NCBI GenBank assembly: GCA_023424235.1
Contig: JAFAEB010000097.1
Coordinates: 1-12,374 of the forward strand
Reading direction: 5' to 3'
Length of the DNA: 12,374 nucleotides
Source of the DNA: Bacillota bacterium
GTDB lineage: Bacteria > Bacillota > Clostridia > Lachnospirales > Lachnospiraceae
Within the stretch, counting starts at the first letter, position 1. The number at the start of each line of letters is the position of its first letter. This document shows, piece by piece, positions 6,371 through 12,140 of this stretch. Position numbers and translations under genes: made by a program. A model generated the notes under the pieces. The model saw only the letters and a program-made list of their open reading frames with translations. It was not told the DNA's origin and ran no database searches.

Positions 6371-7720
6371 TTAAAACAGATTAACCACCCAAGGTGCAGA
6401 GTAAAGAATCATAAATAACACGCCGTAATTCACACCTAAGCGATGTAATACACCAGCAACAATACCGATTAGTGAAACACCAGCAATATTAATAAGGCCT
6501 GCATCCATAAACCCAAGTAAGAAAACAAGACTTACAAATAAGCCAAGTAAAGCTTCATGAGGTATTCTCTTAAATACAAAAGCACATATGCTTCTTGCGT
6601 ATTTCACTGCAATAAAGTAAGTAAATATTGACGCAATTCCTGCTCCAATCATCGTTGCCCATACATAATCACCCATGGATAAAAGGTGATGCATATTATG
6701 TTCTAGTGAATATACTGGTTCTGCTATAAACAGTGGATTTGCTGGACCAATTGCAACCGGAGATAATGGAATACCAAGTGCAATTAATGGGATTAATGTT
6801 CCCGCCATATATGTTGATTGTGCCAAAGCCTCCATGGTTGTAACTGCTAAAGAAGCTTTTTCAACTGGATCTTTCTTACGACTTGCAAATAATTCACCAA
6901 AAAATATGGTTAAACCAACTGGGCTTAATATGAAAGTAACACATCCAATAATAGATCCTAATATACTATAGCCAATTTCCTGTCTATTTAATAATTTAAA
7001 CGGATTTGGTAGTACTCCCTTATTCTCTTCCTGTTTTAAGTAAATCTCTTTTTTATTATAACGGTTCATACCATTTCGCTTATCTTTATTTAGTAATTCA
7101 AATAAAGTTAAAATAACCGGTCCAATTGTTATTGCTAAGAAAAATGAAGTAGAAACATTCTTTCCAACTGCTACTGCCCCGACTTCCCAATATAAATGGC
7201 GAAGTCCTTGTATAAGTAGTGCAAAAGGAACAATCACGGCAAGGGAAATCCATTTGTGTTTACTCATAAGAGCAAGTAATATAGCTCCAATAAAGAAAAC
7301 TACATCGCCATATTGTTTAATTATATTTGCTACTGGGATAAGTGCATTAGCCAGTAATAAGCTTAAAGGTACCGATACAAGTGTACCTATTATAGCACCA
7401 GAAGCTATCTTTCTAATACTCATATCCGTGAAACCATGCTTCTTTAGAACCATAGCATGTTCAACCATAGGTGTGGACATAACTCCTGCAGGTATTCCAG
7501 CAACGGATACTGGTACAGAATCAATTAATTTACAAGCAACAATAGCTGACATAAAGAAAGCTAGAATAACTCTTGGATCTAATTGTGCTAAAACAAGTAT
7601 AAGTGTTATTGGTGCAATTGTAGCTGTTTCATCCGCACCAGGTGCTGCTCCAATTATAGTATATAGAAGGGCTGCTATACAAGAAGCCAAAATCATCTGT
7701 ATTAAAATTGTTAGTTCCAC
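6371..7720 (-). CDS. TctA-like (tripartite tricarboxylate transporter family) permease inside the mevalonate operon
   Basis: This 449-residue, very hydrophobic protein has about 10-12 predicted membrane segments. Two pseudo-repeated signatures suggest the TctA family. The N-half has IIGAAPGADETATIAP (22-37) with SVAGIPAGVMSTPMVEHAM (72-90), resembling the PG loop and GYPMARKG-type region. The C-half has LIPLIALGIPLSPVAIGP (309-326), resembling the conserved LGIPGS loop. Known TctA proteins form the large subunit of citrate or carboxylate symporters with TctB and a periplasmic TctC. Here only a small two-helix protein precedes it and no TctC is present. The start is GTG at 7720 with AAGGAGG 7 nt upstream, inside the preceding gene's end. 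Its place between mvaD and mvaK2 suggests transport of a pathway-related acid such as mevalonate, which is inference. Confidence 0.75.
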   Translation of the reverse strand: MELTILIQMILASCIAALLYTIIGAAPGADETATIAPITLILVLAQLDPRVILAFFMSAIVACKLIDSVPVSVAGIPAGVMSTPMVEHAMVLKKHGFTDMSIRKIASGAIIGTLVSVPLSLLLANALIPVANIIKQYGDVVFFIGAILLALMSKHKWISLAVIVPFALLIQGLRHLYWEVGAVAVGKNVSTSFFLAITIGPVILTLFELLNKDKRNGMNRYNKKEIYLKQEENKGVLPNPFKLLNRQEIGYSILGSIIGCVTFILSPVGLTIFFGELFASRKKDPVEKASLAVTTMEALAQSTYMAGTLIPLIALGIPLSPVAIGPANPLFIAEPVYSLEHNMHHLLSMGDYVWATMIGAGIASIFTYFIAVKYARSICAFVFKRIPHEALLGLFVSLVFLLGFMDAGLINIAGVSLIGIVAGVLHRLGVNYGVLFMILYSAPWVVNLF

Positions 7721-7722
7721 TA

Positions 7723-7974
7723 TTATTCCTCCTTATCCTCTATAAATTGTCTTTTTGGAGCGATTATAAAGCTATTTATTACAAATCCAGTAATAGCCCC
7801 AATTAGTCCACCAAAAAGTGGCCATGGTGCATTATTGGGAGCTATAAAATAACCTGCGAAGGTTGTAATAAGGCATAAAACAATAGATAAAACTAAATCT
7901 TTTATAGCAATAAGATCTTCCCAGACCTCAATATATTCTTTTTTCTGTAAATCCTTATTTACTTCTTCTTTCAT
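7723..7974 (-). CDS. Small two-helix membrane protein, possible TctB-like partner
   Basis: This 83-residue protein has a charged, acidic/lysine-rich N-terminus (1-24), two transmembrane segments (about 28-46 and 51-72) joined by the short turn APNNAPWP, and a charged C-terminus (KRQFIEDKEE). It stops 2 bp before the permease GTG and contains the permease ribosome binding site, so the two are translationally coupled. By position it is the counterpart of TctB, but TctB proteins are about twice as long with four helices, and no sequence signature confirms homology. ATG at 7974 has only a weak AAGAA upstream. A stronger site serves the 11-codon frame that ends 3 bp before this ATG, so coupled re-initiation is plausible. 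Function is not recognised from sequence alone. Confidence 0.7.
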   Translation of the reverse strand: MKEEVNKDLQKKEYIEVWEDLIAIKDLVLSIVLCLITTFAGYFIAPNNAPWPLFGGLIGAITGFVINSFIIAPKRQFIEDKEE

Positions 7975-7977
7975 TTC

Positions 7978-8013
7978 TTAATTGAACGATGTATATAAAA
8001 AGAAATACATCAT
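7978..8013 (-). CDS. Possible 11-codon leader ORF (MMYFFLYTSFN) before the transporter pair
   Basis: ATG at 8013 is preceded by the strong ribosome binding site AAAGGAGAG at ideal spacing. Eleven codons encode MMYFFLYTSFN and end in TAA at 7978-7980. The next codons, GAA and ATG (7974), are in the same frame, so the leader and the membrane protein are one frame split by TAA. A 7-bp stem, GATGTAT/ATACATC (7988-7994 with 8005-8011), spans most of the leader. The peptide is hydrophobic and aromatic. It could drive re-initiation, act as a leader peptide, or be the true start of the gene broken by a stop. Translation is not proven. Confidence 0.4.
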   Translation of the reverse strand: MMYFFLYTSFN

Positions 8014-8046
8014 TGCTCTCCTTTCTTTATTAAACCTCACAAAAAA

Positions 8047-9021
8047 TCATAAATATGAAATACCACCGCCTGGATGGCATGCAATAATCTTTTGTACTCC
8101 TTGTAAGGTGTTTAATGTACTTATAACCTTGTCTTCTTGTTCCCTCATGCAAAGTATTTTAACGTTTGCTCCTGCATCTACAGTAAAGTATGCATAAACA
8201 CCACTTTTTCTTAATTCTCTAATACAATGTATCACTTCAAGAGTAGCACTATCAAAGTAAATAATTGGTGGATTTGCAGCAAGCATCGTAGCATGCATTC
8301 TTAGAGCATTTCTTTCTGTAATCTCACCTAGTTTTATAAAGTCTCTGTCCTTCATTGCAAGCTTTATTTCCTCTAAATCCACTTGGGTAGCATCAAGCCA
8401 TGCTTTATAAAAAGGAGAGGTTTCCACTGTTATCTTCATTCCTTCTCTACTTGATATTGCTTTATGACCTACTTGGCAAACAGCTGATAAAATTGTAAGG
8501 TCCCAATCCCCTTCTTTTAATAACTGAGTTGCATAGGAATCTGTACCATCGGGTAAAACTCCCTTCTCCCATTCTACAAACCCACCATATATAGAGCGTG
8601 CTGCTGAACCTGAGCCTTGTCTTGCAAGTATGGATAATTCCTGTTGGGATAGATTACAATTTAATGCTTTCGTAGAAGCCGCTGCTAATGCTGCATATCC
8701 GGAAGCAGAGGAAGCAAACCCGGCTGCTGTCGGTACATTATTCTTAGAATTAATATTGGCATAATAATGAACACCAGCTATTGCTCTAACCTTATCTAAA
8801 AACTTAGAAATCTTTTCTCTATCATCATTGCTTGCTGGAATATCATTTAATATAAGAGCATCTTCTTTAAGTTCCTCATTAAACTCCACGGTTGTAATGG
8901 TATAAAATTTATCTAAGGTTATTGATAAGCTACTATTCATAGGCAAAAATAACTTATTATCTCTCTTCCCCCAGTATTTAATTAAAGCAATATTGGTGTT
9001 TGCCTTAGCGCAAGCTTTCAT
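8047..9021 (-). CDS. mvaD: Diphosphomevalonate decarboxylase
   Basis: This 324-residue GHMP enzyme performs ATP-dependent decarboxylation of mevalonate 5-diphosphate to isopentenyl diphosphate. Visible motifs are KANTNIALIKYWGKRD at residues 6-21, with the conserved Lys15 and WGKRD; the phosphate loop VPTAAGFASSASG at 96-108; RQGSGSAARSIYGGFVEW at 134-151; and VDAGANVKIL at 281-290, containing the catalytic Asp282. All are intact and the length is normal. ATG at 9021 is chosen over an upstream in-frame TTG at 9036, because AGGAGAG lies at proper spacing and the family begins MKA.A.A.TNIALIKYWGKRD. The gene lies 36 bp after the mevalonate kinase gene and is cotranscribed with it. Confidence 0.96.
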   Translation of the reverse strand: MKACAKANTNIALIKYWGKRDNKLFLPMNSSLSITLDKFYTITTVEFNEELKEDALILNDIPASNDDREKISKFLDKVRAIAGVHYYANINSKNNVPTAAGFASSASGYAALAAASTKALNCNLSQQELSILARQGSGSAARSIYGGFVEWEKGVLPDGTDSYATQLLKEGDWDLTILSAVCQVGHKAISSREGMKITVETSPFYKAWLDATQVDLEEIKLAMKDRDFIKLGEITERNALRMHATMLAANPPIIYFDSATLEVIHCIRELRKSGVYAYFTVDAGANVKILCMREQEDKVISTLNTLQGVQKIIACHPGGGISYL

Positions 9022-9057
9022 CTCTTCTCTCCTCAACTATATCTAATAAGTTTTTAA

Positions 9058-10032
9058 CTATTTATCTTTATAATAGGTTTTATATATTTCGTTTTGATCC
9101 GTAGAAAAATACCAACTAGCTACCGCTCCTTCTTCTACAAGTTTTTTTGCAATTCTATCTGCCTCATCTAAGGTATTTGCTACTGCAAGCACACAGCCTC
9201 CTAGTCCACCACCAGTTAATTTTGCTCCTTGTGCTCCGCTGTCCATTGAAACTTCAACAAGATGATCTAACATCTCATTGCTAACCCCTAATTTCCTTAG
9301 TTCTACATGATTTTCATATAATAAGGTGCCTAACTGCTTACTATCCCCAATCATAAGTGATTCCTTTACCTCATTCGTTATAGCACCAATGTGTTCTAAT
9401 ACAATACTGATGTTAGATGTATCTGCTATATATCTATCTTTCACCAATTGAACTGCTTGTTTTGTATTTCCTATTTTACCGCTGTCACAAACAACAAATA
9501 TTTGTTGCTTTTTAACATGAAAAGAAGAAGCACCTTCCTGCTTCTTAAAGACAATAGGCATATCACTGGCTACTGCCATCATATCAATTCCACTTGGTTT
9601 ACCATGAGCGTAGGATTCTCCAATTTTAACTATTTTATATAAATCCTCATTTGTATATTGGTAATCAAAATATTTAAAGATTCCTCTTGTAATAGCTGTA
9701 ACAACAGCTGCACTTGAACCAAGTCCTCTACCTAATGGTACATTAGAGTCTATAATTATTTCTATATCTTTCGCTGACTCTTTAAGCATTCTAAATGTTT
9801 CTTTTACAGATTCACCAATTCCTCTCATACTATCTGGTATATTATCAATATAACCACTGTATATTTTAGAATTAATTCTTATATTACCTGGGCGATAATT
9901 CACCAGTATATTTATATTTAAGGGAAATGGAATTGCAATTGCAGGATATCCATATACCACCGCATGTTCCCCTGATAATATCAACTTGCTGTGTGCATAA
10001 CTAATAGCACTAGCAGCAGTTATTATATTCAT
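9058..10032 (-). CDS. mvk: Mevalonate kinase
   Basis: This GHMP kinase of 324 residues phosphorylates mevalonate to 5-phosphomevalonate, the entry step of this cluster. Key motifs are KLILSGEHAVVYGYPAIAIP (16-35), with the SGEHAVVYG hallmark of mevalonate kinases; the ATP loop PLGRGLGSSAA (99-109); GKPSGIDMMA with the catalytic-base Asp150 (144-153); and KLTGGGLGG (271-279). Two start codons are possible: ATG 10041, which directly abuts GAAAGG, and ATG 10032, for which AAGGA sits 8 nt upstream. The latter is preferred. It is the first gene of the leftward mevalonate operon, behind a roughly 150-nt leader and a TATAAT promoter. The gene is also called mvaK1. Confidence 0.94.
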   Translation of the reverse strand: MNIITAASAISYAHSKLILSGEHAVVYGYPAIAIPFPLNINILVNYRPGNIRINSKIYSGYIDNIPDSMRGIGESVKETFRMLKESAKDIEIIIDSNVPLGRGLGSSAAVVTAITRGIFKYFDYQYTNEDLYKIVKIGESYAHGKPSGIDMMAVASDMPIVFKKQEGASSFHVKKQQIFVVCDSGKIGNTKQAVQLVKDRYIADTSNISIVLEHIGAITNEVKESLMIGDSKQLGTLLYENHVELRKLGVSNEMLDHLVEVSMDSGAQGAKLTGGGLGGCVLAVANTLDEADRIAKKLVEEGAVASWYFSTDQNEIYKTYYKDK

Positions 10033-10158
10033 CCTATCCATCCTTTCAATAAAACTATGCTTGGAACTTACCTTAAATAATACTTACTGTTCCATTATCC
10101 TTACATAGTAATATATAGTATAATGTTTTACCTTAATTTGATATTTATTGATAATTTA

Positions 10159-10177
10159 TATCATTAATATATATTAT
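10159..10177. repeat. 19-nt repeat copy 2 (TATCATTAATATATATTAT)
   Basis: The sequence is identical to 4486-4504. Here it lies just downstream of the predicted transcription start of the mevalonate operon and overlaps the left arm of the 10171-10187 dyad. Confidence 0.35.
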
Positions 10178-10187
10178 CAGATAATAT
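10171..10187 (-). promoter_or_regulatory. Dyad ATATTATC-A-GATAATAT at the mevalonate operon start site
   Basis: Perfect 8-bp arms (10171-10178 and 10180-10187) flank a single base, and the element overlaps the predicted +1 (about 10184). Its position immediately downstream of the -10 is classic for a repressor operator. The region is very AT-rich, so functional status is uncertain. Confidence 0.4.
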
Positions 10188-10190
10188 TAT

Positions 10191-10219
10191 ATTATAGTTT
10201 TATTATTCCATACAAGCAA
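10191..10219 (-). promoter_or_regulatory. Sigma-A promoter of the mevalonate operon
   Basis: On the minus strand, TTGCTT (10214-10219), a 17-bp spacer and a perfect TATAAT (10191-10196) form a good housekeeping promoter. Transcription would start near 10184 and read mvk, mvaD, the transporter pair, mvaK2 and possibly idi. Confidence 0.7.
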
Positions 10220-10257
10220 CCTAATTTTACTAAAAACACTGATAAAAAATATCAAGT

Positions 10258-10289
10258 AAAAAACCGCCACTTAATAAATTAAGTGACGG
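10258..10289 (-). terminator. Rho-independent terminator of pstS
   Basis: On the minus strand an 11-bp stem, CCGTCACTTAA / TTAAGTGGCGG with one G-T wobble, closes a 4-nt loop and is followed by six Ts (plus-strand A run 10258-10263). It lies 27 bp past the pstS stop and isolates pstS from the mevalonate operon. Confidence 0.92.
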
Positions 10290-10316
10290 CCTTGTAAATT
10301 TATACTTTGTCTATTA

Positions 10317-11267
10317 TTAATCGATTCGAATACCACCGTGTTGTTCAACCGCTACTTGCTGTGCTTCCGCTGAAACAACAAATTCTAAGAATTCTTTTGT
10401 TAGGTCTGATAAATTCTCAGGTTTATATGAGAATAGGAATGGTCTGGATAAGAAGTACTTACTTGCTTTTACCTCATCTGCATTCGCTTTAACACCCTCA
10501 ATTGTCAATGCTTTTACAGAATCATTGATAAAGGAGAAGGATACATAACCAATCGCATTTTCATTTCCTGCTACAGTTGCTTGAACATTTCCATTACCTT
10601 CTACAACGGTTGCACTATCTGTTAAGCCCACATCTTCTAGCCCAGTTAATTCTTCAAATGCACCACGTGTACCAGAAGCCCCTTCTCTTGATACTATAAT
10701 TATATTAGCATCATTTCCACCTACTTCACTCCAGTTTGTAATTTGACCACTAAAAATCTTTAATATTTGGTCCATCGTTAAGTCACTAACAGGATTTTTA
10801 GGATTCGTTATTAATGCAATTCCATCATAAGCAAATACTACCGTTTCTAAGCCTTGAGCTAATTCGCTATCTTTTAGCTGTCTAGAGGAGGCTCCAATAT
10901 CATTTACTCCTAATATTGAGTCTTCAATACCTGCAGAAGAACCAGTACCAATATAATTTATTTCAACATCAGGGTTAAATGCCATAAACTCGTCTGCCAT
11001 ATCAAGTAATATCTTTTCAACAGATGTTGAACCTGTTATTGTAACTGTTCCTGTAAGTTCTTTCGCTACATCTTCTGTCTCATTATTATCATTACCTTTA
11101 TTATCATTAGATTTATTTTCATTATTTGTATTCGTTGCTTTATCACCAACGTTTGCCTCTACAGAGTTCTTATCCTCTTTATTTGCTGTACTGCAAGCTA
11201 CCAATGTAAACATTGTAGTAAGTATTAACATCATAGCAAAAATTTTTCTAAATTTCATTCCTCTCAT
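10317..11267 (-). CDS. pstS: Phosphate ABC transporter substrate-binding lipoprotein
   Basis: This 316-residue extracytoplasmic protein binds phosphate for the PstCAB importer. A lipoprotein signal peptide (basic MRGMKFRK, hydrophobic core, lipobox LVAC with lipidated Cys25) is followed by a low-complexity Asn/Asp/Lys/Glu-rich linker to about residue 65. The periplasmic-binding-protein fold follows: ITGSTSVEK, IGTGSSAGI, IGASSR and YDGIAL are the phosphate-contacting loops expected of PstS, and SREGASGTRGAFEEL is typical of the family. ATG at 11267 follows AGGAGG with 7-nt spacing. The gene is monocistronic: a strong terminator follows and no pstC, pstA, pstB or phoU is adjacent. Four 11-bp-spaced Pho-box-like hexamers upstream point to phosphate-starvation control. 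Confidence 0.94.
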   Translation of the reverse strand: MRGMKFRKIFAMMLILTTMFTLVACSTANKEDKNSVEANVGDKATNTNNENKSNDNKGNDNNETEDVAKELTGTVTITGSTSVEKILLDMADEFMAFNPDVEINYIGTGSSAGIEDSILGVNDIGASSRQLKDSELAQGLETVVFAYDGIALITNPKNPVSDLTMDQILKIFSGQITNWSEVGGNDANIIIVSREGASGTRGAFEELTGLEDVGLTDSATVVEGNGNVQATVAGNENAIGYVSFSFINDSVKALTIEGVKANADEVKASKYFLSRPFLFSYKPENLSDLTKEFLEFVVSAEAQQVAVEQHGGIRID

Positions 11268-11309
11268 AAATATCCTCCTGTTTTTTAAACTAATTTTGTT
11301 TACATGTCT

Positions 11310-11363
11310 ATCTTAAACCTTTATTGTAAGTAACGTATTAGTCTATTGTAAAGGATTCGTTAA
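11310..11363 (-). promoter_or_regulatory. Pho-box-like array and weak -10 of pstS
   Basis: Read on the minus strand, TTAACG (11358-11363), TTTACA (11347-11352), CTAATA (11336-11341) and CTTACA (11325-11330) are spaced exactly 11 bp apart. This resembles the TT(A/T/C)ACA repeats bound by PhoP in Bacillus. TAAGAT (11310-11315) is a possible -10, with no good -35 hexamer at 17 bp, as expected of an activator-dependent promoter. Repeats and spacing are seen; PhoP binding is inferred. Confidence 0.6.
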
Positions 11364-11476
11364 CTATTAATTAAATCTAGTAAAATCGTAGTTTTGATGT
11401 AAGATATAACTATTTCATTTGATTTATTTCGGTACTGTTACTTGATATTTTATAATATCTTAATGATAATTATACT

Positions 11477-11504
11477 TTGCATTTAGTATGAAATCTATTA
11501 TAAT
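11477..11504 (+). promoter_or_regulatory. Sigma-A promoter of the CBS-domain gene
   Basis: TTGCAT (11477-11482), a 16-bp spacer and a perfect TATAAT (11499-11504) predict transcription from about 11511. That leaves a leader of roughly 119 nt before the CBS gene start. Confidence 0.65.
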
Positions 11505-11629
11505 AAAGATAAGCATGATTATTGATTTAGGAAAGAAGCCTGAGAATTATGCTACAAATCAATGTAGTTGAATAATATAAGAAAGAAGGTAAAAAGAGTT
11601 CTTTAAAGCTTTTTATTGAACGAAATGAT

Positions 11630-12079
11630 ATGAATATTGCTAGTTTTTTATTACCTAAAACCAATGTAGCATTTCTATATGAGGATTTTACTCTAAGACA
11701 AGGACTTGAGAAGCTTCGCCATCACGGCTATGCAGCCATCCCTGTATTAACAAAGGAGCATAAGTATGTCTGTACCGTTAGTGAAGGAGATTTTTTGTGG
11801 TTTTTAGTTGAGGATAACGATGAGGATTTACATAAAGTAAGTATGAAATCAATCGAAAATGTTCCTATTAAACATTTACTTGGGCTTGATAAAAATCCAC
11901 CTGTACGTATCACTGCTACCATTGAAGAATTATTAACCAAATCTATAAATCAAAACTTTATACCTGTAATTGATGACAGAGATTACTTTATAGGTATCAT
12001 AACGAGAAAAGATATCATAAAGCATTTTTATAGTAAGTTAGATCAATTTGTAATAAAAGAAGAAACCTTAATAGACTAA
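11630..12079 (+). CDS. CBS-pair domain protein (DarB/CbpB-like size and layout)
   Basis: This 149-residue soluble protein consists almost entirely of two CBS motifs forming one Bateman module. The first spans about residues 8-60, with the core LRHHGYAAIPVL and an SEGDFLWFL end. The second spans about 83-138, with INQNFIPVIDD, IGIITRKDII and a helical tail. CBS pairs bind adenine nucleotides. The size, the GYAAIPVL core and the absence of other domains recall the c-di-AMP-binding proteins DarB/CbpB of Bacilli, but that ligand is only a guess. ATG at 11630 has a poor ribosome binding site and no better in-frame ATG/GTG/TTG exists upstream, so translation may be weak or regulated. It is the only clear plus-strand gene here, divergent from pstS. 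Confidence 0.85.
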   Translation: MNIASFLLPKTNVAFLYEDFTLRQGLEKLRHHGYAAIPVLTKEHKYVCTVSEGDFLWFLVEDNDEDLHKVSMKSIENVPIKHLLGLDKNPPVRITATIEELLTKSINQNFIPVIDDRDYFIGIITRKDIIKHFYSKLDQFVIKEETLID

Positions 12080-12128
12080 TAGGATGTATTGCTACAAAGT
12101 AAAGTACTTTGTAGCAATACATCCTATT
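12078..12128. terminator. 24-bp-arm perfect hairpin between convergent genes (probable bidirectional terminator)
   Basis: Arms 12078-12101 and 12105-12128 are perfectly complementary around a 3-nt loop (AAG). The left arm begins inside the TAA stop of the CBS gene, and the protease gene stop on the other strand is 13 bp beyond. Only a short T-rich stretch follows on the plus strand and there is little on the minus, so its strength would come from the unusually long stem. Confidence 0.7.
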
Positions 12129-12140
12129 TATATTAATATC

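Larger units (their letters stand above)
10042..10190 (-). other. Long AT-rich untranslated leader of the mevalonate operon
   Basis: About 150 nt separate the predicted start site from mevalonate kinase. The stretch holds several TGATAT/ATATCA half-sites (10139-10144, 10158-10163), a TGGAAC/GTTCCA pair (10062-10067 with 10089-10094) and one copy of the 19-nt repeat. No known riboswitch, T-box or coding frame was recognised. Such a long leader may host regulation of the whole pathway. Confidence 0.45.
11268..11629. other. Divergent regulatory region between pstS and the CBS gene
   Basis: This 362-bp stretch has no convincing gene. Its left part holds the Pho-box-like array for pstS and its middle holds a plus-strand promoter for the CBS gene. 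The right part is a roughly 119-nt leader containing a small hairpin CTACA/TGTAG (11552-11556 with 11563-11567). No known riboswitch was recognised. Confidence 0.6.

Noticed and set aside
7254..7745. A 163-codon plus-strand frame opposite the TctA-like permease
   Set aside because: Its hydrophobicity mirrors the antisense of a membrane protein, it has no ribosome binding site, and it crosses the coupled junction of two real genes.
11515..11571. An 18-codon frame (MIIDLGKKPENYATNQCS) starting about 4 nt after the predicted CBS promoter start site
   Set aside because: It would have to be leaderless, has no recognisable relatives, and is too short to separate from chance.
11625..11633. ATG-ATA-TGA mini-frame overlapping the CBS start codon
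   Set aside because: It has no ribosome binding site and is only two codons long; most likely chance in an AT-rich leader.
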